The position numbers and the translations under genes are program-made. This document shows positions 32,904 through 43,992 of a DNA stretch of 64,000 nucleotides, in pieces. The notes beneath the pieces are model-generated. The model saw nothing but the letters and a program-made list of their open reading frames with translations, ran no database searches and was not told the DNA's origin. How positions within the stretch are numbered: the stretch's first letter is position 1; each line of letters begins with the position of its first letter. The stretch is from Kondoa malvinella (Eukaryota > Basidiomycota > Agaricostilbomycetes > Agaricostilbales > Kondoaceae): the NCBI GenBank assembly GCA_039545315.1, contig BCIM01000002.1, positions 2,022,331-2,086,330 on the forward strand, given 5' to 3'.

Positions 32904-34152
32904 ATGCACACTCGATCACGAACATCTTCTATGGATGCACGCGTCACGCTGATCGAGCCCATCCCAAGCACTTCCAAACGATCTGCTTCTCCTGTCTCTA
33001 CACCATCCAAAAAGCGTAGAACACCAAAGAAATCTTCACCTACCACAGATGCTTCGAGTCCAGCCAAGTCTCCGCGGAAACCTAAAGCCATCAAGCTACA
33101 ATTAGATACACCTTATCCTGCTCCTGAGCGCTGGGAAGAATGTCTCGAGATCCTCACAAAACAGCGAGCGACGATCAGAGCTCCGGTAGATACGATGGGC
33201 TGTACAGAAGCTGGGAAATTGGAAAGCGACGAAGGAAGAGTAGACACGGATGCTAGATCAAAGCGCTTTCAAACCCTCGTATCTCTTATGCTCAGCTCGC
33301 AGACGAAAGATCCAGTGACTGCCGAAGCGACAGCTAGTCTACGTCGAACGCTACCTGGCGGCCTGACTTTAGAGTCTATTCTCGCTTCATCTGTTGAGGA
33401 TATACAGCAGTGTATATGCAAAGTTGGTGCGTTGGTTTTTGATCTACCAACTTTGGTCGCTCACATTTACGCTCGAAAAGGGTTTTGGCGAAGAAAAGGC
33501 GAATACATCAAAGCTACCGCAGAAATGCTGAACGAAGGAGAGAAGGATGTGCCAAAGACGATAGAGGGACTGTTGCTTTTACCTGGTGTTGGGCCAAAGA
33601 TGGGCTTCCTTGCGCTTCAGAGCTGCTGGGACATCAATGCTGGCATCGGTAAGCTGTTCTCAACAACTCATGTTCGAGATACTGATCTGCGCTCAGGTGT
33701 GGACGTGCATGTTCATCGCATAACGAATCGCTTAGGCTGGCACGAGACGAAAGAAGCTGAAGAAACCCGGTATTGCCTTAGTCGAGCAACCCGCCTGGCC
33801 ATTAGCTGATGCTTTCACTAGGCTAAACCTTCAATCCTGGCTACCGAAAGAGCTCCATCGTTCAATCAACAAAACTCTAGTAGGCTTTGGGCAAGTCATT
33901 TGTCTTCCAACAGGACCCCGCTGCGATCTATGCAATGTAGCAGCTGCGAACCTCTGTCCTTCCAAGCGCAAAGTCAATGTCAGGCCGGTTAAAAAAGAAG
34001 AATGGCTTGAATTGTTTGAGGAAGCAGAAGTGAAAGTGGAAGTGCAGCCTGCTAAGATTGAGGAATCGGTGGTTGAGGGAGAGGTGTTGCAAGTGAATGG
34101 AGAGGTCAAGGAGGTACGAGTCGTCAAGCGGGAGGATGAGCTGGCTTGGTGA
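32904..34152 (+). CDS. NTH1: endonuclease III homologue (NTH1 DNA glycosylase/AP lyase)
   Basis: Base-excision repair glycosylase for oxidised pyrimidines in nucleus and mitochondria. The N-terminus is a Lys/Ser/Pro-rich tail ([13 protein letters not shown]) resembling a nuclear signal. The HhH-GPD core shows [20 protein letters not shown]. It then has [20 protein letters not shown], the helix-hairpin-helix with the catalytic Lys, and [14 protein letters not shown], which supplies the catalytic Asp. The Fe-S cluster loop follows: [20 protein letters not shown]. The loop reads C-x6-C-x2-C-x7-C, two residues longer in the last gap than the usual C-x6-C-x2-C-x5-C. Introns after CKVG, INAGIG and ETR. 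An acidic/Val-rich C-terminal extension ends at 34152. Confidence 0.94.
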
Positions 34153-34574
34153 ATGTGAGTCGTCTCCCAAACGCGCCTTATTCCTGCCTTTGCTCATGCT
34201 CATTCGACAGATGATTCCGAGCCGTTCGATTCCGCATTACTGGATCACTAGGTAAGTGCGATAGGATGGCAAGCGTGTAGCAGCCCTTCGACTCGTAGTA
34301 TCTATTCCAGAGAGCCGAAATAAGGGTAGTAAAGAATGCTATACCGAAAAGCCCGTTCCAAAAAAGATGGCATTTTCTAAATCAAACGGGCATTTCACTA
34401 TTTCATTACTGGAGCAAGTCAGCCCATATGATTGAAGCCAAAGACATCTACACAACTTTGCAGCGCCAGATGTCGCCTTTGCGCAGCATGTTTCGGAAGA
34501 TAAGCGTTCAGCGAGTCTACATGACGTTACTGAGCCAGGTTGGTCTTGCACGACGTTGTACACTTTTCTTGCTG
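34153..34574. other. intergenic / possible 5' exons of the bZIP gene
   Basis: About 420 bp between NTH1 and the bZIP gene. No confident exon. ATG 34428 opens a frame that overlaps the bZIP first exon but does not splice in phase to it by any junction I could find. Confidence 0.3.
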
Positions 34575-35627
34575 ATGTGGCCTGCTATAGCGAGTCTCCA
34601 AGACTATACTCACTCTTCCCTGGCCTCTGTCGCCAGTCGAGAATCTGTAGAACAGCATGATCCGCTAGAGGAAGGCAAGCTCACTCTACAGCTTCCGCAT
34701 CAACAGCACTGATGCACATCATACAGGCGAATGCAAGTCGCAAGCTTCACCCTCAAGGAAACGCGGTGAGTCGGCAGCGTCTTCAGATTGGCTCATGTCT
34801 AATCTCGCTGCTGTGTAGGACGAAAGCCGAGGCCGGATGCGGATGAACGGAGAAAGGTACAAAACCGTAAAGCCCAAAAAGTAAGAGAATTGTACGCTTC
34901 CCGTCCTTGAACAGTTCTGACGTATGAGGCAGACCTTTCGCGAACGCAAGAAGGGTCATGTGAAGCATCTCGAGCACCTCACCGAGACAATGCAAGGAAG
35001 TGTAGATGCGGCTTTCACTCTACTGCAATCGTAAGCTGTCCTTCATTAGTCGAATATCCTTGCTGACCGATAGATAGCCTACTCGAGGAGAATAACAAGC
35101 TGAAGCAAGCAGATGGCGACTCTGGCTCTCCTCGCACATTACAAGAAATCATTCGAAACACTCCTTTGGCTCTACTGTATGCGGAGTACAGCGGAAATGG
35201 TGTACTGGAGCAACCACAAAGCGCAACTTTGACTTCATCGACATCAGCTTCTATGGAACTCTTTGAACCTTATTCGCCCAACCTGACAGTCGATTCTGTT
35301 TCTCCGGCTTTCACTAGTCTTACCAACACGCATTCTGACGGCGCTCTTGAGATGACCGGCGACTTCTCATCCCAAGTATCGCCTGCATTGGCCAACTTTC
35401 CCACTACGACCTTTCTCCCCCACACGCTTCAACAAGCCGTAGAGGATTGTGCGCCGTCCAACGGAGTCTTTATACAACCACAGCAGATCGCTCAGGCAAA
35501 TTCGATTCCATCAGCGCCTGTTGAACACGCTCAGGGCATGCTATCTACTACCAAGCAAGCTTTCAAGTTTGATCCAACGCTCATGCCTACTCCTCCGGTG
35601 GATAATTCTTGGCCTGGACAAGTTTGA
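34575..35627 (+). CDS. bZIP transcription factor, fungal Yap/Pap1 type
   Basis: Basic region RRKVQNRKAQ|KTFRERKKGHVKHLE contains the NxxAQxxFR signature that separates fungal AP-1-like (Yap/Pap1) factors from other bZIPs. It is preceded by SPSRKRGRKPRPDADE and followed by a leucine-type heptad region (LEHLTETMQ, LLQSLLEENNKLKQ). The C-terminal part is Ser/Thr/Pro/Gln-rich. An intron cuts the basic region between NRKAQK and TF, and another lies before LLEENN. The first exon (ATG 34575, MWPAIASLQDYTHSSLAS) is the only phased possibility I found and is tentative. No C-terminal Cys-rich redox domain is visible, so control by oxidation as in Yap1 is not shown. Confidence 0.82.
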
Positions 35628-35826
35628 CAAGCGTGGCGATTTGGAATCAGCTTGCTTCAGAGCTTTGGGAAATTAATTTATGAGCGCGAGAAGGTTGAGC
35701 ACAGTATCTATGATTGTACAATAGCTTTTCTCTTATGATTTTCGCATTGTTGCTCTGCGACTGTTTTGGTTCCATCGCGAGACGTCTTTCGGTCATCAAC
35801 GATATCTCTTGGATTCTGCTCTCAAC

Positions 35827-37084
35827 ATGGCAAGTTGCTGACGTGTACGGGGCTATGGATAGACAGCTGATTGTGCTGTGTGCAGTCTGGACTAGGCAAA
35901 GCTCAGAAAGAAGCGGTCATATTGCAATTCATCGAGGTGAATGCGATATCGCGCATTGCAGCTTGATGACGGGTAGCTGACGGTCTTGTAATCACAGTTC
36001 ACCACTGCTACTGTAAGTCAAGCTGCTCGTAACATCAATGCAACCTCATAACGCTTGACAATGGAACAGCCGACAGATGCGCAAAGGTTACTTAAAGCTC
36101 ACAAGTCAGTCTTCACCATACATCAGTAGTGCACCGCTCATGGTGATCTGCAGATATCAGATCAATCCAGCCATGGAAGCATTCTGGGCAGACCCAGTAG
36201 CACAACGTAATGCGCAAAGGGCAGCTTCAGCAGGCAACACCTCCCTCGGACCTAAACTGGACGCCTTGTTCAACCAATACGCCGCTTGTGCTTCTTCCAA
36301 CCCTGATAAAGATACCTGGAGCATAGATGCTACCATCGCCTGGTGTGAAGCCTTGGGTGTTTCGCCTGAAGATCCCATCATGCTCGCTGTAGCCGATACG
36401 TGCGGAGCGACGGAAATGGGTTCCTTTGAAAGGAAACCTTGGGTAGATGGATGGAAAGCTGCCAAAGTGGATTCGATTGAAGGACAGAAAAGTCATGTCG
36501 AAACATTACGTAACAAGTTGAAGAGTCAAGCGGCGTATTTCAGAAAAGTCTATAATTTCACGTTTGATTACGCGAGGGACAAGACGCAGAGAGGGTTACC
36601 GCTGGAAGTCGCTGCGGAAATGTGGCAGATTTTATTGCCTATGGCGCCGGAAGAGATGTTTGAGGAAGACAGTGCTTGGTGTGCGGCGAGGGATAAGGCA
36701 AAGGCCGAATTGTGGATAAGTCGGTGGACGGATTTCCTAGCGAGCGACAAGGGGAACAAGGGCCGGCCAATATCGAAGGACGTCTGGTCTCAGGTATGTC
36801 AGGTCTTGCATGGCTTGCTATCGACTTATTGTCGTATGTAGTTCTTGGACTTTGCGTGTCAGATGGACGAAGATTTAGAAGCGCATGATCCAGGTAAGTC
36901 TGCTCGTCGCATTCATGAGCACAATGCCAACACGTGTGCTTTGGCAGAGAACGACGCATGGCCCTCAACATTGGATGGTCAGTACATTTCCTCTACCGCC
37001 CATCTATTACTGACGTTTCTTGCAGCTTTCGCGGAATCCGTAGCAGCAAACAACCCGAAGCCAAACGGTACAATGGAAGAATAG
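35827..37084 (+). CDS. DCN1: DCN1-like protein (cullin neddylation E3 co-factor)
   Basis: Dcn1 promotes NEDD8 transfer from Ubc12 to cullins. The spliced N-terminus M|SGLGKAQKEAVILQFIE then FTTATPTDAQRLLKAHKYQI is the UBA-like domain. The PONY domain follows: LFNQYAACASSNPD, DATIAWCEALGVSPEDP, AATYFRK-type helix YFRKVYNFTFDYARDK, GLPLEVAAEMWQILLPM and DVWSQFLDFACQMDEDL, ending ENDAWPSTLD and AFAESVAANN. The start codon is apparently an exon by itself (35827-35829) with a GC-AG intron (35830-35885, donor GCAAGT). Other introns follow IE, TAT and KAHK and lie near the end. Its stop is only 12 bp from the stop of the convergent gene. Confidence 0.9.
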
Positions 37085-37096
37085 ATCACAATGCAC

Positions 37097-37606
37097 TCAT
37101 GTCTTAGCACTGAATGTCCGCAGCCAATCCTGCGTCCCCGGTTTGGCCTGTCCCATGTCTCCCTGCAAGGACTCCAGGTCTACTGAATGTGCTTTCACTC
37201 CTAATTCGCTGCTGAAGGTTAGACTGTTGATGACTTGCACGGCTTGTCTGTAAATAGAGTCGGTCCAACATCCAATGTTGTGCTGCCATACGCACTGAAA
37301 GGGTATTTTGAGAATTGCCTGAGTCTGATCCTCATTCAACCAAATACATTCGCCGGAGCTTCCAGCGCTCAGCTGTCCATGCATGCTGACCAGCAGCTGT
37401 GTGAGACTTTGATTGATTGCTGCTTTGGTTGCTTCTTGCCTAGGGAGACTGTCTCAGGCGTTTTCAGCGAGACAGTCGAAGGAAACGAACGTTGAAGCGA
37501 CGAGAGAAGAGCTGATGCTCAGCAGAACGTATGTCCAGTGGAAGGCGGATTCGTTGACATGCTGGACTACTGCATGAGGGCCTGCGAACTCTCTGCGCCG
37601 AGACAT
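37097..37606 (-). CDS. Rpp14/Pop5-like protein, possible RNase P/MRP subunit
   Basis: Small protein from at least three exons: start at 37606 (MSRRREFAGPHAVVQHVNES, then FHWTYVLLSI), then ATKAAINQSLTQLL, then ECIWLNEDQTQAILKIPF and QAVQVINSLTF, ending WLRTFSAKT at 37097. The order (aromatic beta-strand, helix with LTQL, then a strand AILKIP and a later strand VQVINS) follows the small Rpp14/Pop5 fold of RNase P protein subunits. The resemblance is by pattern only and no single motif is decisive. Could equally be another small alpha/beta protein. Tail-to-tail with DCN1. Confidence 0.4.
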
Positions 37607-37737
37607 GGCTCGAAGCAAGAGGCAGGGACGGTGTTCGCCCAGTCTGATATCTAATCTATGTCTACATGCATACTATTGGTACAAGGTCTTGATACATGAT
37701 GCTCTAGAAAGGGTCGTATTGACACCAACAAGCGGAA

Positions 37738-40616
37738 TCAAGCAGGCGGAAGTAGATCCAGAGCAGTTGTCGCTCGCAAGACGGCTGCGTTCTGAAGGGA
37801 GACCTTGCCGTCGCCCTTCTTGGTCGACATGTTCATGCCTCGACCGTAGACGACCTTCTCATATTGGGCGCGAGCTTGGCTGTGCTGTCCATTCAGGTCA
37901 AGTATCCTTCCGCATTCGTAATGCGAAAACCAGATGATGAAGTGATCGAGCTCTATCTTTGGACCGTGCTCGAAGACGAGGTCGAAGCTCTGTACACGAA
38001 TGTATTAGCTGCATTTCGAGAATGAAGCAATTCGCTGACCTTTATCGCATCTCTAACATACTCCTCCCGAGAAAGTACGGGTCCTTGAGGTCTTTGATGC
38101 GCATGCATGTCAGGAAACGCCATCCACCGGCAGCAGACACCTCGCAAAAGCTGCACATAAAGATCAGTCCAGCTTAGTACATCGTTGTCGAAGACGTACA
38201 TGCAACAGGCAAAAGTCATCATACCAGCTTCCTGTCCCCCAAGTAGCTCTTTCCGACTCTGGTATGGCTTCCAACAGAGCAAGAGAGCGGTCGATGCTGG
38301 CCAGGTGAGCGTCTCGCAAGCGGAAAAGCGGCGCTTGTCCAAGCACATTAAGCACGTAGCCAAGCTCGAGACCAGGATGCATAAGACGCTTTTGGCTCAA
38401 GAACTTGCGAGATTTCCGCGCGACATATTTCTCGAGTGGGAGGGTTTTGCCCGCGACTTTTAGTTGCATCAGCAAGGATCTCAGCAGCCGTGTAAAGGAC
38501 ATACCTCTCTTGAGCATACTTGGTACAGGGCTCATCAACTCTGTCGCCTCCTGTATTACTGCTTCGTTTGGCCCAGAAGTAGGTGTCGTATTCGATTCAT
38601 ATAATGTTGCGGCAGATGCATAAGTCCACAACGCTTTCGACCAATTTGACTCTGCCAGACCAGCGTCAGTCTATCGGTGTTTTAACGCTAGACTGAATGC
38701 ATACCTAAGCGCAAGGTTTCGAAAGTCGAATGTGCTTCTTTGTAATCACCCAGAGCCAATCTTGTCAGGGACGATTCCCAATGCTGTTCAATCCAAAACA
38801 CCTGTCTTAGCTGTGATTCAGCTAGAAGAGCCCAGACGAACACATATATGATGTAATTGCCTGTATTCCGTCTGACTTTCGATACTCTTCTTGTACTGTC
38901 AGCCGCATCACTATCTCAGCGGTTGCGCGCAAAGATCAAGCAAGGCTTACCATCTCTATCGCCTGTTCGCCCTCTGTCTGAAGTGTCTTCTCACGACCAG
39001 CAAACATAAGCCAGAACGATCCGACAGGGTATTGCTCAAGTGAGTACTGTAATATCCGGCCTGCTAAGGGCATATCTACTGCACCGACCGGTAGATAGGA
39101 CGAAACTGTGATGCAATTCAGCTGCTCTTCGATGCGAGGACTTTGCAGTCGCTTACCGATCAGGTAGTAGACGAGCAACAGCCCATCACACATTGGCCGT
39201 CGCAGACCGGTGTTGTTCGACTCGGGCACTTTCTGGGAATGCCAGCCTCCAGGCGTTTGTAGCAATCTTAAGCCAAGTTCGCGATCTCCGGAATAGCCAA
39301 AGATGTCCATGATTTTCTAGCATAGAGCTTAGCTTGAATACCATAGGGGAAAAGACAGGCTCACTAGCGCCTTGCTCGGCAACAAACTAAGCATCAAGCT
39401 AATCATCCCGTTTCCCATCAAGATGCCACTTCTTAGATCATCATCTATCTTATCGTGCTTCCCTACGCTCTCCATCTCATTAACCCATTGATAGAGGGAG
39501 CGGTATGTCGCATGGGCTGCGCGCATATTAAGAGCTTCGCCAATAAAGCTGAGGAATGACCCGGAGTAGATGATTCCGATAACAGCTTTGATCAGCTGTC
39601 CTGTATACATTAGTCCTAGAGCTCGCGAACGAGCAACTAAGTCAATACGGACCAGACATTCGGCATATGCTAGCTCGGCATGACGTTCCACAGGAGTCAT
39701 ACTAGAGATGGTCGCAGCACCAGGAGCGCCCTTGACCCATCTTGAAAGCGTTTCTGTTGTCCCAAGTTGTTTGCGAAGGAGGTTGCAGAGGGTAAGGCAG
39801 TTTTTGCATCCTTCTATAGCGTTGTTCAGGTCATCGGGTTCGAAGGTCATGAGAGATTTTATGAATTGAATGACGACGAAAGCAAGAGAGTGATAGAGGT
39901 GTGTGGTTGCTTTAGGTGCGACGAGACGTTCGGCTTCTTTCATTCGACTGTTCAACATCGCGCTCTTTCAGTTGTGTATCGACAACATCGTGATCCACGG
40001 ACCTGTTGAGGAAGAGGTTCAGAACCCCTCTGACTTCCTTTGCGTCTGATAGCAAAGCTTCGTAAGAGGTTTCGACATCCTTAAAAGAAAGCGTTTTGGC
40101 TGGCAAATTAGAGACTTTGATCGAGGGTGCTGCCTCAACAGCAGCGGGACCCGGCTTCGGTGTATTTGAACTAGCCTCATCAAGGATAGGTCTTTCCCTC
40201 GAGGTCGCGGATGGTGTTGAGACATTCTGCATAGGCGTCTCGAGCGCTTCTTGGAATTCGTCCTCTGAGCTATCATCCGCGTCTGCACTTGCGCTGATGG
40301 GCGAGGCAACGTGGTCTTCATCCGTGATGGTCATAGGCTCGAGCGAGAGTCTTGAAGAGCTCGACACCATGGAAGCAGCTTGATCCGTTCTCATTGAAGA
40401 TTGACTTGACTTTGTGTTCAACGAGGACATGGTCGACACAGATCCAGAGAGTTTGCGAGAATTGGGCACTCGTTCAGTAGATGAGAAGACAAGGTCTGAA
40501 GGTTTGACAGAACGCAGAGATCCATTTGTGCTGCCAGCGTCCGACGCTGCTGTGGTTTTGACGCTCCTGGAGCTGTTGCGTCTCATTGAAGGCTTCCTGA
40601 GCCATTCTGGCGACAT
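37738..40616 (-). CDS. IML2: IML2/TTC39 family tetratricopeptide protein
   Basis: Iml2 is a TPR-like protein linked in yeast to inclusion-body clearance and lipid droplets, and is conserved in fungi. The start MSPEWLRKPSMRRNSSRSV opens a long Ser-rich disordered N-terminus. The family core then appears: NSRMKEAERLVAPKATTHLY, DDLNNAIEGCKNCLTLCNLL, RWVKGAPGAATISSMTPVE, HAELAYAECLVRIDLVARS, FGYSGDRELGLRLLQTPGGW and LLVYYLIGK. The final exons read ELGYVLNVLGQAPLFRLRDA, then KIELDHFIIWFSHYECGRIL with ARAQYEKVV, and end TTALDLLPPA at 37738. About nine introns. Start 40616 is preferred over an upstream in-frame ATG (40706) lacking conserved features. Confidence 0.85.
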
Positions 40617-40961
40617 GATAGTAATGGGACAGCAGTGCGTCACCGTTTCATGCAAAGCACAATTTTGTTCTCGGCGCCAAACCACGACGCTGTACAGCTC
40701 AAACAAGTGGCTGGAGTCAAAGAGCAGGATTAAGAGTAGAAGCTGCGATATTGCCGAGCAGTGAAAGACGCGTCGCTGTCGTCTGAGAAGCGACCTTCTT
40801 AATCCCTTCTACTGGGATGAAGCACTCTATTGTCTGCTCGATGTTGTTCTAATCCAATTCATTGCAATGGGCCTCTACTCGCGTGCAGAAGGTGCACTTA
40901 CCACCTTACAAAGCTTCATATTGGATCTCGAATCCATTGACAGCTCCTCCTTAATACCAGT

Positions 40962-41883
40962 TCAAGCGCATTCGGTGGTTTCGCAAAGGTATTGCTCACC
41001 GGAAAGAAAGTCAGTCCTGCTCTGCCAATCAAACTTCCATGATCCATCCAGCCTTCGATCAATCTTGCTCAACCCGCACATGTCCCATGTCAGAGCTTTC
41101 TTCTCCTTGGTGATTTCTGACTTGAGCGCAGAAGCTATAGCATGATTCGGACTAGCGTGCGAAATGATAAAGATTGAATTGACACCTTCCTTGTCCAATT
41201 TAGCGACCAAAGGGGTTATGACGGTACGCACGCGTTCGGTGATTTGATCGAGATTCTCTTGAGAGGCTGTGGTTGTGTAGTCGGAAGCTGCTTCGGGTGC
41301 TATGCGAGGAAAGCGTTCTGCCAACTCGGGTCGAAAGGGTATGTAGGGGTGTCGACCTGACTCGCTCAATTAGTGCTTCCTTTGAAAGCTGCAATTCAGC
41401 ATACCATCGCCGAAAAGAACCTGAATGAACCAGATCAGAAGTTTGCTTCCTACTGGTACACGAATCTTACCTCGCCAAAGCCTGGCTCTACTCTAATAGG
41501 CAAATCAAGCGCCTCGGCCAACGGATTGATAGTCTCGATAGCTCTGATCAGATGAATCAGCTATCGTATGCGCAATAGACCGACGCAAAGCTTTACCGGT
41601 AGAAGGAAGAAGAGTAGATCTGGTCTACGGAAATGTTCTCGCGAACAAAGAAATCGGCCAACTCTTGGGCTTGCAAGCGTCCCTGTTTTATGCTAGTGAG
41701 CTTTGCGTTGAAGCATGCCTTAAGCACGTACTACATCTGTCAAAGCGACGTCACCTGGAATGTCAGTTGCTGAAGGCGCAGTGAACAGATCCATAGGCTA
41801 GAGAACCATCAGAGAGAGCAGTCTAAGGAGTACAAGAGGCATACTCTGGCCCCATGCCGAGCGAATTAGATGGTTTGCAGCAT
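40962..41883 (-). pseudogene. histidine phosphatase superfamily gene with premature stop
   Basis: Exons splice into a branch-1 histidine phosphatase of the fungal Tfc7/YNL108C type. The core reads GRLQAQELADFFVRENISVD, QIYSSSFYR, IETINPLAEALDLPIRVEPG, FGDGRHPYIPFRPELAERF and IFIISHASPNHAIASAL, the last being the second catalytic His region. The first exon reads MLQTI, then TAA (41866-41868), then FARHGAR (the catalytic RHG) and a perfect donor, in exact phase with the next exon PMDLFTAP. No AG lies between the TAA and RHG that could splice it out. So codon 6, where homologues have an aromatic residue, is a stop. It may be a young pseudogene, a read-through gene or a sequence error. Confidence 0.7.
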
Positions 41884-42611
41884 TGCGGATGAAGGTCAAG
41901 AGATGATGGAATGAAAGAACGGATCCAAGGCTCGAAGGTTGGCTCGGGAGGATGAAAGGAAGAGAGACGAAAAGAGCAGGCCTTAAAGCTGCGTAGAGCA
42001 CAGCGCAACTGTGAATACTGCACAGGACAGCATGGCCTTGATCCCAAACATACTTCACAGCCTTTTATCTGAGCACCGAGATTGCAAAGGACTTGTTAAG
42101 CTTCACGCGACGGATCCTGTAGATGGTACTGCTTTGTGACCAGGCCAGGTCCTGCACAAAGCGACTAGAAATACTGGCTGCTGCACAGCAAGGCCCGAAT
42201 TTCGAGACCGCCAATGGGTTGCTCCCAAACCATGCTTAGATTGCCTGCACTCACCAGTTACGCTCCGTCTTATCTGTCAATGAGCAGTCTGAATGTCAAG
42301 AATGCCGTGATCTGCTCAGGCGATGCTGCACGCGAAGACCAGACTTGTCGAGACTCGCAATGAGAACAGCCAAATGGTCTGCTGAAATGCATACGCAGGC
42401 GCTGTACCTTGATCTGTACCGATTGCTAGAAGCTCTCTCATGTCTGTGAAGCTCGTTCATCGCCTCAATCTGCCTGTTTCCGACTTTGTCTTTCATCACG
42501 TAAACGCCATCCGCGACCCCTGCTGGCCAGACCTGTCTCTCTTACTATCCACTCTTTTGCTTTTTGAATAGCGCAGATCATCTGCCGCGCTTGATGCGCT
42601 GATCTGCCAGA
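41884..42611. other. intergenic
   Basis: About 730 bp of divergent upstream sequence between the histidine phosphatase and the membrane-protein gene. Minus-strand open frames here (41884-42058) start with GTG and give no recognisable protein. No RNA gene or repeat seen. Confidence 0.35.
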
Positions 42612-43830
42612 ATGGCTCCTCTATTCCTTCATGAAGCGTCATCCTTTCCAGTCGGTGATAAGACAAGACCGCACGAGCCTCTCAAGAGTGCTGGACCTGT
42701 CAAGAGAAGCGGCTGCGACGACTTTACCGGCTCTTGCGTCGTATATGGTCAAGGCGGTGAAATCTTAACAACAGTCACTGTATATGCTCCCGGTCAAGTC
42801 ACTACTGTCGAAGGAGCGCCCCAAACGGTTCAACGGACTGAGACCCAAATCGTTCAGCAGACTACAACCGTGACAGCAGAGCCTGTAACCCGAACGTCGA
42901 CCGTTCTCGAAGCGGGAACAACTAAAGAAGAGACCTATTGCGTCGTCACTGTTGCTGGTACATCCATCAAAGATCTCGAGTGCCACACCGGCAAACTTGG
43001 GCCAAAAGACCCTTATCCTGGGCCCTCAAACTATGATGACACTGACTGGAATCCTGGCTGGGCTGTCGGCCTAGGCGTCGGTCTGGTTGTACTGTTGCTA
43101 CTGTTCCTCGCATACATCTATTCGAGTAAGTCAAGGCAGAGCTGCTGCGAAGGCCCTAACAAATAATGCTCTTAAGGGCGCAAGAAGTCTCACGAGAGGT
43201 TGCGTGGACATACGAATGAGAAGCGATTCAAGACCGAGCCAGAAGCAGCATCCAGAGCCAGACACCCACATGGTCCTATGTTGGCAGGTCAGTCGCCAGC
43301 GATCAGTGTTGACGATCGCTCATTGATCTTTAGGAGCTTTGCCTGCGCCATCAGTCGTTTGATCACATCACTCAGCCCCAAGAGCACCTCATCCTCTATC
43401 TGATACAGCCTCTCATCATGATGTACATCATGCGGCCGATCCTTCGCTGTCGCATCTCGCTCCTCATGTGCCAGCACCTGCCTCTTTGGCGTCCAGTAGC
43501 CGACGTGAACGTTCAGCAAGAGTGCACGTCAATGATCGACACATTCAGGTCGAGGGCCATGCACAGGTTCCAATCATAATCAACAGCAATAGATATTACG
43601 GGCATGGTGGTGCAAGACCAAGAGCCGCACCTACTGGCGGTACCTCTCATACCACCTCTCACACTACCTCTACGCCGGCTTATTCTTATTTCTCTTATTC
43701 GCCCCGTGCCCACACATTCGACTCGCAACAAAGCGCTCACAATACCGCACCAGCCGCCTCGGCATTTGATCACAGACGTGGAAGCTTTCTGTCTTCCCAT
43801 CGTTCGGATGAGCGACCTGTGCGTCACTGA
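42612..43830 (+). CDS. single-pass membrane protein with Thr/Val-rich ectodomain
   Basis: Three exons. The N-terminal ~145 residues contain CDDFTGSCVVYGQGGE, a Thr-rich stalk-like segment (TVTVYAPGQVTTVEGAPQTV, QQTTTVTAEPVTRTSTV) and a second Cys pair (YCVVTV...DLECHTGK). One strong transmembrane helix follows (WAVGLGVGLVVLLLLFLAYI). The next exon is basic (RRKKSHERLRGHTNEKRF), as expected for a cytoplasmic side. The last exon, joined in phase after ML and A, gives a His/Ser/Ala-rich tail (HHDVHHAADPSLSHLAPH) ending at 43830. No obvious cleavable signal peptide. The layout resembles fungal surface sensors or mucin-like proteins, but no family is recognised. Confidence 0.6.
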
Positions 43831-43992
43831 AGGACGTCCACAAGGCTTCGATCTACTGATCAGTAAACAGCAAAGCGACTCTCGGTCGAATTTTGTCTGT
43901 TCGCTCCTCCGAGGACATTGTAGAATATTATCGTTGTAGAGCCTATGCTGTGACTGATCACCCGTCAATACACTGCCAATACGAGATCGCAT

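Noticed and set aside
31315..41868. Reassigned TAA codon, since two genes show in-frame TAA
   Set aside because: Other genes in the window end normally at TAA (sugar transporter, F-box protein), and one of the two cases can be spliced out.
41866..42058. Reading of the phosphatase first exon in another frame as FIRNAANHLIRSAWGQ, suggesting His to Asn loss at the active site
   Set aside because: That frame has no ATG start (only GTG). The frame with RHG intact joins the next exon in exact phase, so the stop codon reading is better.
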